DNA from: Streptomyces sp. NBC_00425
GTDB taxonomy: Bacteria; Actinomycetota; Actinomycetes; Streptomycetales; Streptomycetaceae
Direction: 5' to 3'
NCBI RefSeq assembly: GCF_036030735.1
Contig: NZ_CP107928.1
Coordinates: 3,100,001-3,164,000 of the forward strand
Length of the DNA stretch: 64,000 nt
Shown: in pieces, positions 30,418 to 40,072 of the stretch
How positions within the stretch are numbered: the first letter of the stretch is position 1
How the letters are laid out: every line of letters begins with the position of its first letter
Notes under the pieces: generated by a model
Database searches by the model: none
What the model saw: only the letters and a program-made list of their open reading frames with translations
Told to the model about the DNA's origin: nothing
Position numbers and translations under genes: made by a program

Positions 30418-31929
30418 TCAGCCGGTCATCGAGCGGACGGCCGCGTACACGTCGAAGACGGCCAGGGCCAGCGGCACCAGCGTCAGCAGGACGAAGCCCT
30501 CGGCGATCTCCATGAAGCGGCCCCAGAACGGGGTGAGGCCGCCCCGGGAGGTGATCAGGCCGATCGAGGTGACGATCGCGGCGGCCGCGGCGACGGCGGC
30601 GACCAGCCAGACCGTGCGGATGTCCAGGTCGGTGCGGTCACCGGTGAGGGCGTCGCGGATCACCGAGTGGGGCGGGTTGAGCGCCAGGCCGAGTCCGAGC
30701 AGGACGAGCGAGCCGAGGCCCGCGGCCAGCACCGGGGCGACCTGCGCGGTGTAGCGGAAGAGGTGGGCGCGCATCAGCAGCGCGGTGCCCGTGGCGAGCG
30801 CGAGCAGCTGGGCCCAGACACCGTCCGAGAATCCGAGGACCGCGCAGGCGCCGACCGTGATCGCCGCGCAGCCGCCGACCAGGCCGACCAGGAGTTCGTG
30901 GCCGCGGCGGGCCTGCGCGGCGATCCGCTCGGCGTCGACCGGTTCCCGGGGTGCGGGATCGGCGCCGTAGGCGCGGCGCGAGGCGGAGTCCGGGGCGTCG
31001 AAGCCGATCGGCAGGCGGGCGAAGCGCATGGACAGGCCCGGCAGGAACGCCAGGGCGCCCACCCCGACGGGGGCGCACAGGGCGGCGGTCTCGGCCGGGC
31101 TCCAGTGCGCGAGCATCGCCGCGAACACCGCCGCGAGGCCCGCGCCCGACGCGACCACGAACGCGACGAAGGGGCCGTCGCCGCGCGGGGAGCACAGGGT
31201 GAGCAGCACCGACGCCAGCAGAACCGCCGCGCAGGCCAGCAGGAACTGCAGCTTGCCGATGCCCTGGCCGTCGGCGAGCGGAAGGAGTCCGGAGCCCGCC
31301 ACCGCCACGTTGGGCAGGGCGCCGAGGCCGAGGGCGATCGCCGAGCCGCGGTCGTCGTAGACGCGGGCCCGGACGCCGGCGAGGGCGACCAGGAGCACGC
31401 CGACGACGGCGGCGAGGACGCCGGCCAGGCCGTGCATGTCGTGGTGCGGGTCGCCGGTCCAGGCGACGAAGGCGAGCAGGGCCGGCAGCACGCTTCCGCC
31501 GACGAGGCCCGCGGTGCGGGTCAGTTCGCCGCTCCACAGGGTGTGCTCTCGTGTGACGGCCGAGGCGACCGCCTCCGACACGTCGTCGAAGACGGCGGGC
31601 GGCAGCGACTCGGAGAACGGGCGCAGCGTGAGGAGTTCGCCGTCGAGGATGTGCTGGGCGGCGAACGAACGCGAGCTGTCGAGGACCGAACCGTCCCTGC
31701 GGACGAGGGTGTAACCGACCGGCGCGCCCTCGGCGGGACTCTGCCGGGCGAGCCGGAGGATCTCCGGGTAGAGGTCGGCGACCGGGATGTCGTCGGGCAG
31801 CGCCACGTCGATCCGGCTGTCGGGGGCGACGATGGTGACCCGGCAGAAGCCGAGCCCCGTCCCCGCCGCGGGCGCGGCTGCGGCGCCGCGTCCTTCGCCG
31901 GTGGCTGCCGCGGAGGTCGTGATGCTCAC
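30418..31929 (-). CDS. eccD: Type VII secretion integral membrane protein EccD
   Basis: 503 residues. An N-terminal ubiquitin-like (YukD-type) domain at about residues 25-105 (FCRVTIVAPDSRIDVALPDD) is followed by about eleven membrane helices filling residues 140-500. EccD forms the membrane pore of the ESX translocon. The GTG start has GGGGGAG about 8 nt upstream; the longer ORF has no such site. It is divergent from eccC, sharing a 220-bp promoter region. Confidence 0.93.
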   Translation of the reverse strand: MSITTSAAATGEGRGAAAAPAAGTGLGFCRVTIVAPDSRIDVALPDDIPVADLYPEILRLARQSPAEGAPVGYTLVRRDGSVLDSSRSFAAQHILDGELLTLRPFSESLPPAVFDDVSEAVASAVTREHTLWSGELTRTAGLVGGSVLPALLAFVAWTGDPHHDMHGLAGVLAAVVGVLLVALAGVRARVYDDRGSAIALGLGALPNVAVAGSGLLPLADGQGIGKLQFLLACAAVLLASVLLTLCSPRGDGPFVAFVVASGAGLAAVFAAMLAHWSPAETAALCAPVGVGALAFLPGLSMRFARLPIGFDAPDSASRRAYGADPAPREPVDAERIAAQARRGHELLVGLVGGCAAITVGACAVLGFSDGVWAQLLALATGTALLMRAHLFRYTAQVAPVLAAGLGSLVLLGLGLALNPPHSVIRDALTGDRTDLDIRTVWLVAAVAAAAAIVTSIGLITSRGGLTPFWGRFMEIAEGFVLLTLVPLALAVFDVYAAVRSMTG

Positions 31930-32149
31930 CCTGCTGCTCCCCCTCAGTGATGGTCTCGCGTCGGCTGTGTGAAGGTCCCGCGCAGGTCGGTGCGGCCGCG
32001 CGGCCCGCGGTGTGCTCACGCGAACATCCGGCACCCTACCGCCCCGCGGTGGTACCAGCAGTCAGTAGGATCACGCGGCGGCCTGCGTCCGCCTGACACG
32101 GGGTGGCGGACGGTACTTCCCGGGGGCCTCGCAAGGGGATTGGTGAGCA

Positions 32150-35100
32150 GTGAGCCACATCGTCGTGAAGCGTCCGCCCAGGGCGCTGCCGTCCGAGGTG
32201 CCCATGGGCGAGGTCGTTCTGCAGCCTCCGCCCGAGTTGCCTCGGGGGCATCAGGAGAGCGTGCTGATGCAACTGCTGCCGACGCTCGGCATGGGCGGTT
32301 CGGTGGTCTTCTTCTTCACGAGCGGGCAGCCGTTCATGCGCATCATGGGCATGGTCATGATCGCCTCGACGGTGGCCATGTCGATCGCGATGGTCGTGCG
32401 TTTCCGGCGCGGTTCCCAGGGTCAGTTGGCGGATCTGCGCCGGGACTACCTCAGCTACCTGGCGCAGACCCGGCGTACCGCGCTCGACACCGCGCGGGCC
32501 CAGCGTGACGCCCAGTACTACCTGCACCCCTCCCCCGAGCAGCTGTGGGCCCTGGTCGCCGAGGGCAGCCGGGTGTGGGAACGGCGGCCCGGGGACGAGG
32601 ACTTCGGGCAGGTCCGGGTGGGCCTCGGCGCGCAGGCGCTCGCCACCCCGCTGGTCGCCCCGGAGACCGCCCCGGTGGAGCAGCTGGAGCCGCTGACGGC
32701 CGGCGCGCTGCAGCGTTTCCTCGCCGTGCACGACAGTCTGGACGACCTGCCGATGGCGGTCTCCCTGCGTGCCTTCTACCACGTGACGATCAGCGGCGAC
32801 GCGGACTCGGTCCGCTCCTGCACACGGGCCCTGGCCGGTTCGCTGGCCGCGCTGCACTCGTCCGAGGACCTGGTGCTCGTGGTCGCGGCGGGCCGCGACG
32901 AACTGCCGGGCTGGGAGTGGGCGAAGTGGCTGCCGCACGTCCAGGCGCCCGGCGCCGTGGACGGGGCGGGCAGCCGCCGGCTGATCGGCTCGAACACGCG
33001 TGAGCTGGAGAGCCTGCTCGGTTCCCGGCTGACCGGGCGGCCGCGGTTCCACCCGAACGCGACGCCGCTGGTCGACGAGCCGCACGTGGTCGTGATCCTG
33101 GACGGTGTGTCGCTCCCCCAGGACTCGGTCCTGGCCAACTCCGAGGGACTGCAGGGCGTGACGGTCCTCGAGATCGTCCCCGGTGAGCTGACGGGAGCGG
33201 GCGGCGAACTCGACATCGTCGTACAGCCCGGGGCGCTGCGGCTGGAGTCGGGGCACGGGGCCGTCTACGAGGGGACGCCGGACGGGCTGTCGCCGGAGTC
33301 CGCGGAGGCGCTCGCCCGGCAGCTCGCGCCGCTGCGGATGGCCTCCGGCGGCGACGACGACGAGCCGCTGCTGGCCAACCTGGAGTTCACCGAGCTGCTG
33401 AACCTCGGCGACGCCGCGTCGGTGGACACCCAGCGCACCTGGCGGCCGCGTTCGCTGGCCGAGCGGCTGCGGGTGCCGATCGGGGTGGGCGAGGACGGCC
33501 GTCCGGTGATGCTCGACCTGAAGGAGGCGGCGCAGGAGGGTATGGGCCCGCACGGTCTGTGCGTGGGCGCGACCGGTTCCGGCAAGTCCGAGCTGCTGCG
33601 CACGCTGGTGCTGGGGCTGGCGGTGACGCACTCGTCGGAGACCCTGAACTTCGTGCTCGCCGACTTCAAGGGCGGCGCCACGTTCGCGGGGATGGCGCAG
33701 ATGCCGCACGTCGCGGCAGTGATCACCAACCTGGCGGACGATCTGACGCTGGTCGACCGGATGGGCGACTCCATCAGGGGCGAGCTCAACCGCCGTCAGG
33801 AGCTGCTCCGCAACGCGGGCAACTACGCCAACATCCACGACTACGAGAAGGCGCGGGCCGCCGGAGCCGCCCTGCAGCCGATCCCCTCGCTGGTGCTGGT
33901 GATCGACGAGTTCAGCGAACTGCTCACCGCCAAGCCGGACTTCATCGAGATGTTCGTGCAGATCGGCCGGATCGGGCGCTCGCTCGGCGTGCATCTGCTG
34001 CTGGCCTCGCAGCGCCTGGAGGAGGGGCGGCTGCGCGGACTGGAGACGTATCTGTCGTACCGCGTCGGTCTGCGCACCTTCTCCGCCGCGGAGTCGCGAG
34101 CCGCGCTGGGCGTGCCCGACGCGTACTCACTGCCCAATGTGCCGGGTTCGGGGTTCCTGAAGTTCGGGACCGACGAAATGGTGCGGTTCAAGGCGGCGTA
34201 CGTGTCCGGCGTCTACCGCTCGGGCGGTCAGCGCACCGCGCCGGGGGGCGGCCCGCTGCCCCTGGACCGGCGGCCGGTGCTCTTCACCTCCTCCGAGGTG
34301 CCGGTGCGGTACGCGGCCGTTCCGCAGGCCCGCACGGCCGGTGATGCCGAGGTCGACGACGCGCTGGCGGACACCGTGCTCGACGTGATCGTGCGCCGCC
34401 TGGAGGCGCAGGGCCCTGCGGCGCACCAGGTGTGGCTGCCGCCGCTGGACAGCCCGCCGTCGCTGGACGCGCTGCTGCCGGGTCTCACGGCGGTGGAGGG
34501 CCGCGGGCTCACCCAGCCCGGCTACGAGGGCGCGGGACGGCTGGTCGTACCGGTCGGCCTGGTCGACAAGCCGTTCGAGCAGCGCCGTGACTCGCTCTGG
34601 GTCGACTTCTCCGGCGCGGCCGGCCATATGCAGATCGTGGGTGGCCCGCAGTCCGGCAAGTCGACGCTGCTGCGCACGCTGATCTCGGCGTTCGCCCTCA
34701 CCCACACCCCGCACGAGGTGCAGTTCTACGGCCTCGACTTCGGCGGCGGCGGGATGGCCTCGGTGGCCGGCCTGCCGCACGTGGGCGGGGTCGCCTCCCG
34801 GCTGGACCCCGAGCGGGTGCGGCGGACGGTGGCGGAGGTGTACGGCGTCCTGACCCGGCGCGAGGAGTACTTCCGCGCGTCGGGGATCTCCTCGATCGCC
34901 GACTTCCGGGCCAGGCGGGCCCGGGGCGAGATCTCGGTCACGGACCAGCCGTGGGGCGACGTCTTCCTGGTCATCGACGGATGGGGCAACTTCCGCGCGG
35001 ACTACGAGGCCCTCGACCAGATCGTCCACGAGATCGCGGCCCGCGGCCTCGGCTACGGCATCCACCTGGTGCTGACGGCGTCGCGGTCGATGGAGGTCAG

Positions 35101-36136
35101 GGCCGCCCTCAAGGACCACCTGATGAACCGGCTGGAGCTGCGGCTCGGCGACACGATGGACTCCGAGATCGACCGGAAGCTCGCCGCGAACGTCCCGTCG
35201 GGCGTTCCCGGCCGGGGGCAGTCGCCCCAGAAGCTGCATTTCATGGCCGCGGTGCCGCGGATCGACGGCCTCGCCTCCGACACCGAGCTCTCCGACGCCA
35301 CGCAGGCCCTGGCCGCGGAGGTCTCCCGGCACTGGCAGGCCGCGCCCGCGCCGGAAGTACGGCTGCTGCCGCGGGAGTTCCCGGCCGAGTCGCTGCCGCC
35401 GGGCGACCGCTTCCCGCGCCGCGGGGTCGCGTTCGGCCTCGACGAGGACCGTCTCGAGCCGGTCTTCGTCGACTTCGAGCAGGATCCGTTCTTCCTCGTC
35501 CTCGGTGAGAGCGAGTCCGGCAAGTCGAACCTGCTGCGGCTGCTGATCAAGCAGCTCACCCAGCGGTATTCGGGCGACGAGTGCAAGCTGTTCGTGGTCG
35601 ACAACCGGCGTTCCCTGCTGGACGTGACGCCGGCGTCGCATCTCGCCGAGTACATCCCGATGTCCAACGCGATGGACCATCACATGGCCGCGCTCGCCGA
35701 CCTCATGAAGCGCCGGACGCCGACGGCCGACGTGACGGCGCAGCAACTCCGGGACCGGAGCTGGTGGCGGGGCCCGACGGTCTTCGTCGTCGTCGACGAC
35801 TACGACCTCGTCGCCACGTCGAGCGGCAACCCCCTCGCGGGACTGACCGAACTGCTGCCGTTCGCCCGGGACGTGGGGGTGCGGTTCATCATCGCGCGGT
35901 CGACGGCGGGCGCGGGACGTGCCTCGTACGAGGCGTTCATGCAGCGCGTCAAGGAACTCGGGGCCCAGGGCGTGGTCCTGGCCGGCGACCCCGGAGAGGG
36001 CGACCTCCTGGGCGGCGTGCGACCCCGTCCGATGCCCGCGGGCCGGGGCATCTTCGTCTCCCGACGGCGCGGGAAGCCGCTGGTGCAGGTGGGGTTGATG
36101 GAGGAGGACATCGAGGGGGCGGCGGGGGCGGAGTGA
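32150..36136 (+). CDS. eccC: Type VII secretion ATPase EccC (single-chain, three ATPase domains)
   Basis: 1328 residues. Two N-terminal membrane helices (about 40-80) are followed by three FtsK/SpoIIIE-type ATPase domains, with P-loops GATGSGKS near 474, GGPQSGKS near 831 and GESESGKS near 1119. The first domain has a clear Walker B (LVLVIDEFSEL). It powers ESX export and reads substrate C-terminal signals through its last domain. Unlike mycobacterial ESX-1, EccCa and EccCb are fused. The GTG start has AAGGGG about 12 nt upstream. Translation ends before a hairpin shared with the convergent lipoprotein gene. Confidence 0.96.
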   Translation: MSHIVVKRPPRALPSEVPMGEVVLQPPPELPRGHQESVLMQLLPTLGMGGSVVFFFTSGQPFMRIMGMVMIASTVAMSIAMVVRFRRGSQGQLADLRRDYLSYLAQTRRTALDTARAQRDAQYYLHPSPEQLWALVAEGSRVWERRPGDEDFGQVRVGLGAQALATPLVAPETAPVEQLEPLTAGALQRFLAVHDSLDDLPMAVSLRAFYHVTISGDADSVRSCTRALAGSLAALHSSEDLVLVVAAGRDELPGWEWAKWLPHVQAPGAVDGAGSRRLIGSNTRELESLLGSRLTGRPRFHPNATPLVDEPHVVVILDGVSLPQDSVLANSEGLQGVTVLEIVPGELTGAGGELDIVVQPGALRLESGHGAVYEGTPDGLSPESAEALARQLAPLRMASGGDDDEPLLANLEFTELLNLGDAASVDTQRTWRPRSLAERLRVPIGVGEDGRPVMLDLKEAAQEGMGPHGLCVGATGSGKSELLRTLVLGLAVTHSSETLNFVLADFKGGATFAGMAQMPHVAAVITNLADDLTLVDRMGDSIRGELNRRQELLRNAGNYANIHDYEKARAAGAALQPIPSLVLVIDEFSELLTAKPDFIEMFVQIGRIGRSLGVHLLLASQRLEEGRLRGLETYLSYRVGLRTFSAAESRAALGVPDAYSLPNVPGSGFLKFGTDEMVRFKAAYVSGVYRSGGQRTAPGGGPLPLDRRPVLFTSSEVPVRYAAVPQARTAGDAEVDDALADTVLDVIVRRLEAQGPAAHQVWLPPLDSPPSLDALLPGLTAVEGRGLTQPGYEGAGRLVVPVGLVDKPFEQRRDSLWVDFSGAAGHMQIVGGPQSGKSTLLRTLISAFALTHTPHEVQFYGLDFGGGGMASVAGLPHVGGVASRLDPERVRRTVAEVYGVLTRREEYFRASGISSIADFRARRARGEISVTDQPWGDVFLVIDGWGNFRADYEALDQIVHEIAARGLGYGIHLVLTASRSMEVRAALKDHLMNRLELRLGDTMDSEIDRKLAANVPSGVPGRGQSPQKLHFMAAVPRIDGLASDTELSDATQALAAEVSRHWQAAPAPEVRLLPREFPAESLPPGDRFPRRGVAFGLDEDRLEPVFVDFEQDPFFLVLGESESGKSNLLRLLIKQLTQRYSGDECKLFVVDNRRSLLDVTPASHLAEYIPMSNAMDHHMAALADLMKRRTPTADVTAQQLRDRSWWRGPTVFVVVDDYDLVATSSGNPLAGLTELLPFARDVGVRFIIARSTAGAGRASYEAFMQRVKELGAQGVVLAGDPGEGDLLGGVRPRPMPAGRGIFVSRRRGKPLVQVGLMEEDIEGAAGAE

Positions 36137-36229
36137 GCCGGGGACGGAGTGAGCCCGGGGCGGCATCAGCGGAGGGCGGCGTGCGGCGGGCAGCGACCGA
36201 ACCCCGCTCGTGGGCCACTGCCTTTCGTG

Positions 36230-36279
36230 GGCCGCCGGCCGACGCTCCGGATCGGTCGTAGGAGCGTCCCCCGGCGGCC
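36230..36279. terminator. Bidirectional hairpin between eccC and the lipoprotein gene
   Basis: Two stacked helices (9 bp, 36230-36238 with 36271-36279, and 8 bp, 36241-36248 with 36261-36268) separated by a 2x2 internal loop. It lies between genes converging from 36136 and 36317. Confidence 0.7.
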
Positions 36280-36316
36280 ACACGACCTGAGCGGCACGGC
36301 GATCCCAGCAGGGCTG

Positions 36317-36994
36317 TCAGGGATCGAGTACGGGCCGCTCGGGGAGCCCTCCGTTCTTCTCGCAGCGCAGCTCCTTGGCCATGGCCAAGGAAAAGGAGTG
36401 GGCCACGGTCGCGTAGGCGTCTTTCAGGGCCTTGACATTGTCTTCGGGTTCCTTCGGCATGCCCCACCGCTCCACGCCGATGGCAACGTGAGCCGCATTC
36501 GTCGAGTTAGGGAACCTGTCGCTCCGACACGCAAACCTGATCGACGCCCTGTTCGCCGCCGACAGGGTGCGCTCCCCCATATGCAGCACGGTGAATTCCG
36601 GGTCCGGAGTTCCCATCGGGGGGCCGTCATTCAGCCCCCAGGTGACTCGGATCGCGAAATTCGGCGTACCGTCGGCCGTGTAGATGCGGCAAACGTCGTC
36701 GCGCCCCCCGGTGGCGACCGGAAAAGCCCCGATGAGCTTCTTCGCGGCCCGCGGGACAGTGGACTTCTCTGCCGTCGTCCCGAACCGCGACGATCCTGTG
36801 ATCACCTTCAGCGCCTTGGACGCCTGGGCGGACACGGCGTCGCCACCGCACAGTTGCGTCCCCGCCAGAACGTTGTCGGCCGCCTCCTCGTCTCCGTCCC
36901 CACCACAACCAGTGGCCCCGAGAAGCAACGAACCCGCCACGGCCGTGGCAAGGAGTCCAACACGCACCTGCCTACGATCGATCACTATCCGCAT
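36317..36994 (-). CDS. Putative secreted lipoprotein
   Basis: 225 residues. The signal peptide is MRIVIDRRQVRVGLLATAVA then GSLLLGATGC, with lipobox ATGC placing the lipidated Cys at about residue 29. The mature part has several Cys (LCGG, VCRIY, FACRS, LRCEKN), suggesting disulphides outside the membrane. No family is recognised. It starts 25 nt after the stop of the large WXG protein gene, on the same strand, so it belongs to that cassette. It might protect against or anchor the exported partner, but this is inference. Confidence 0.8.
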   Translation of the reverse strand: MRIVIDRRQVRVGLLATAVAGSLLLGATGCGGDGDEEAADNVLAGTQLCGGDAVSAQASKALKVITGSSRFGTTAEKSTVPRAAKKLIGAFPVATGGRDDVCRIYTADGTPNFAIRVTWGLNDGPPMGTPDPEFTVLHMGERTLSAANRASIRFACRSDRFPNSTNAAHVAIGVERWGMPKEPEDNVKALKDAYATVAHSFSLAMAKELRCEKNGGLPERPVLDP

Positions 36995-37019
36995 CCTTAC
37001 GTGTCCTCGGCCGCCGGTC

Positions 37020-39383
37020 TCAGCCGGTCTCCGGGCCATTGCCCTGCTGGTTCTCCCGATCGTTGCCGACCCCGTAGCCGATCTGCATCGATTCGCGAAG
37101 GTCCTGCGCGAACCGGCTGCCCTCGGGGTCCGGGACGTACCGCGCCAGAAAGTCCTCCATCGGTGCCTCGGCCATGGTTTCACCGGCAGAGAAGACCGCT
37201 ATTTTCTCCTCGTCGGAAAGCTCCTCCAGCTTCTCCTTGTGTTCATCCACCGACTTGTCGGAGATGTCACCGATCATCTGGCCGATGACCTGTTCGGCAG
37301 CGCCGCTGGCGGTGTCGGTCGCCAGTGGGATGAGTACCGCTGCCGTGCCCACGGCTGCGGTCGCGGGCAGGAAGGCGACGCCCGCCGCGACGCCCGCCGT
37401 GGCCCCGAACTCGACCCAGCCCGACCGCTTCGCGACCGCCTTCTCGTAGTCCTCGTGAGTCTTGAGGTTCGTCGCCTCCACCTGGTCGGCCCGGGACTGG
37501 TCGAGCATGCCCTGCACCTCTGCACCCACGCGCACGGTCGCCCTGGCCCTGGCAGCGACCTCATCGGTGATCTTCCCGTCGGGGCCCACTGCCCCTTCCA
37601 GCACGCTGCGGGTGTAGACCTGCTCTGCGGTCGAGACCGTCGCGTACGCGTCCGGGTGCTGGCCCAGGGTGCTGAGGAAACCGCGGGCGACACTCCGCCC
37701 GTTTCCATCCGAGGTGTCCGCGAAGTCGAGGTGTCCCTTAGGATTCTTGCCCGGCGCGAACACGCTGTCCGGATCGTTCTTGGTCAGTGCCCAGTTGATG
37801 TCGTCGATGTAGCCGGCGCCCATGACGCCCAGGCTGTCCGCCATCGCCTCGTGGTGTTCCTTGAGCAGACCCGGGTCCGCGGCGTACTTCTCCATGACCT
37901 TCTGCATGACCGCGACGTTGCCCTCGTCCCGCACCACGTTCGGGTTCGGGTCCCCGGTCGGGTAGCCGAGGGTCGCTGCCTCCAGGGCGTGGCCGAGGGC
38001 GTCGGGCATCTGGTCGAGCGACGCCTTGAGCTCCTTCTCGTCAGTCGAGTTGACGTCGGGGAAGGACTCCCACTTCTCGTCGGCGAAGAAGTCGAGGTAG
38101 TTGTCGATCGCCTCGCCGTCCTTGTTCTTGCCGAGGTCGATCGTGGCGGCCCCGCGGTTGACCGTGCCGTCCTCGTTGTACACGGTCGGGGCGTCGGTGA
38201 AGAACTTCTTCGCCGCTTCCGGGCTGTTGCCGAGCGCTTCGAGCATGGCGGTGGCCGGGTCGTAGCCGGCTCCGTTCACTCCGGAGGGGTTGAACGGGTT
38301 CTTGAAGGCGCTGTTCACCGTCTTGTTCTCGGCGAACATGTAGGGGTTTTTCGCGTGCAGCTGTGCCACGTGTTCGGCGATCGGGTTGAGGAACTTCGCG
38401 TCGTAGTTCCCGTTCCGCATGATCCCGCCGAGCAGCTGGTATCCGAACGGCCCGCCGTAGTCGGACTTGTCGAGCGGAATGCGCTGCGTACCCAACTTGC
38501 GGAGCTCCGGGCCCCACTTGTCGGTGAATTCCTTGTCGTGGGAGGCAGTGGCCAGGTTGAGACCCAGGTTCTTCTGGAGCGCCTGGACGTCCTTGAGGCG
38601 CTCTGGGTCGACCTTGGTGAAGTCGTACGTGTCCGTCGAGAGCTGGCCGAAGAACGCGAGCGACTTCTCGGGCCCGAGCTTCTCGTAGAAGCCCTTGGCG
38701 AACTCCTTCGACGAGCTGTTGTCCTGCAGGAGTTCGTTGAGCTGCTGCAGTTCCTTGTGAGTGATGTCCCGGCCCTTGCCTGCCAGAGTGGCGGCGCGGG
38801 CGGCCTCCTCCTGGTCCAGCTTCGTGTACGTCGGAGCGCCGAAGTCCTGGCGGTCGGTGACGTTGGTTTCGAGGCTGTTCTTGAGGGCGACGTCGGTGTC
38901 GTTGCAGTTGTCGACGATGAGGTCGATCCTCTTCTGCCACGACTCGATGTTCTGCTTCTCCTCTCGCAGAAGCTTGCCGTAGTCGGGGTCGTGTCGCGCC
39001 GCGGAGGACTCGGAGAGCGGGTTGCGCGCGGTGACCTTGCCTTTGCCGTCCACGTGGATGCCGGCCGCGGGCCCCTCGTGGTCCCGGATGTTGATCAGGT
39101 CGTCCCCGGCCTTCTTGATGGCCGCGTGACCCTCTTCCAGGATCAGCTTGACGCCCTTGGCCTCGGCCGCGGCGTCCGCGAACTCCTTGGCCGTCTTGGC
39201 GATGAACGGCTTGGTGACCCCTGCGTTGACACCCTCCCAGGCCGCCTTGTCCGCCTTCGCCTTCATTCCGTCGGCGGCGTCCGTGGCGAGCTTGTCCAGC
39301 TTTCCCACCATCTCCGACCAGTCGTCGACGGCGGCCTGTAACTTCGCCAGCGGCGCGTCGATCACGTCCTCGTACTTCAGCAT
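37020..39383 (-). CDS. Large WXG/LXG-like protein, candidate type VII substrate
   Basis: 787 residues. The N-terminal ~100 residues are helical with a WEG turn at 49-51 (AAWEGVNAGV), like LXG/WXG100 export domains. A long helical middle carries Asn/Asp-rich segments such as GGIMRNGNYDAKFL. A Gly/Ala-rich hydrophobic stretch (about 655-700, GATAGVAAGVAFLPATAAVG) precedes an acidic C-terminus. I believe it resembles the DUF6571-type proteins of Streptomyces ESX loci, but I cannot confirm that. The ATG has GGGGGA 9 nt upstream; a GTG three codons earlier directly abuts that site. The gene is 22 nt after a small helical partner. No toxin catalytic motif was recognised. Confidence 0.8.
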   Translation of the reverse strand: MLKYEDVIDAPLAKLQAAVDDWSEMVGKLDKLATDAADGMKAKADKAAWEGVNAGVTKPFIAKTAKEFADAAAEAKGVKLILEEGHAAIKKAGDDLINIRDHEGPAAGIHVDGKGKVTARNPLSESSAARHDPDYGKLLREEKQNIESWQKRIDLIVDNCNDTDVALKNSLETNVTDRQDFGAPTYTKLDQEEAARAATLAGKGRDITHKELQQLNELLQDNSSSKEFAKGFYEKLGPEKSLAFFGQLSTDTYDFTKVDPERLKDVQALQKNLGLNLATASHDKEFTDKWGPELRKLGTQRIPLDKSDYGGPFGYQLLGGIMRNGNYDAKFLNPIAEHVAQLHAKNPYMFAENKTVNSAFKNPFNPSGVNGAGYDPATAMLEALGNSPEAAKKFFTDAPTVYNEDGTVNRGAATIDLGKNKDGEAIDNYLDFFADEKWESFPDVNSTDEKELKASLDQMPDALGHALEAATLGYPTGDPNPNVVRDEGNVAVMQKVMEKYAADPGLLKEHHEAMADSLGVMGAGYIDDINWALTKNDPDSVFAPGKNPKGHLDFADTSDGNGRSVARGFLSTLGQHPDAYATVSTAEQVYTRSVLEGAVGPDGKITDEVAARARATVRVGAEVQGMLDQSRADQVEATNLKTHEDYEKAVAKRSGWVEFGATAGVAAGVAFLPATAAVGTAAVLIPLATDTASGAAEQVIGQMIGDISDKSVDEHKEKLEELSDEEKIAVFSAGETMAEAPMEDFLARYVPDPEGSRFAQDLRESMQIGYGVGNDRENQQGNGPETG

Positions 39384-39405
39384 GTCGGCCACTCCCCCGA
39401 GCCCC

Positions 39406-39837
39406 CTATTTCATGTATTCCGTGAGGACGGAAATCCGGGCCAGATCGCCCTCGACCTTCGCCTCGTCCTTGGCGTGCTGGGCCTTGCTGTAGTCGAGGT
39501 GATTCGAGATCTGCGCGCAGGCGTCCAGCAGCGTCCGCATATGGGTCTGCCAGAAGTCGTGCACCTTCATTACGGCCAAGCCGCTCACGAAGTTCCCGTT
39601 GGTCAGCGCCGTCGCCGCGTCGAACGTGGAGGAACGGGCGATGTCGCCGTCCTTCCCCAGCCGACCCAACAGGTCATACGCGTCATTGCCGATGGCGCCG
39701 AGGTCGTCCCGATTGACGACCAGGTCTCTCTCGCCGCCGCCGCTCTTGCCGCCGTCCGCCGGAATGCTGTCGATCTGCATGCCGGTCCGTGCGGCGGACG
39801 CTGCACGTAATTCGGCCCACTCTTGCTCGAACGTCAT
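39406..39837 (-). CDS. Small helical WXG100-like partner protein
   Basis: 143 residues. GGGGGA lies 5 nt before the ATG (MTFEQEWAEL). The second half (VHDFWQTHMRTLLDACAQISNHLDY and onward) is a long amphipathic helix like the C-terminal arm of WXG100 proteins. The N-terminal half has a Gly/Lys-rich loop. Directly upstream of the large WXG protein, it fits the role of co-secreted or chaperone partner. Family not recognised. Confidence 0.78.
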   Translation of the reverse strand: MTFEQEWAELRAASAARTGMQIDSIPADGGKSGGGERDLVVNRDDLGAIGNDAYDLLGRLGKDGDIARSSTFDAATALTNGNFVSGLAVMKVHDFWQTHMRTLLDACAQISNHLDYSKAQHAKDEAKVEGDLARISVLTEYMK

Positions 39838-40072
39838 GAATTCCCCCAAGTCCATCCGGTCAGGCTTCTCCACCGTACACACGCACGGCTGTCGCCTCGA
39901 TCACCCGTCTTTCGCATCATCATCCGCTCACGGGCGACCGGTAGCCGATTGCTCGAAACCCGCACAACAACGCGCGAATCCCGGCAGGGCCGTGCGTCGC
40001 AGAACCGTCACCAGCTTCCGGAAGACCCGGGGGCTCCGCCGGGAGAACCGTGCCGTCCGGGAGGATTTCGGC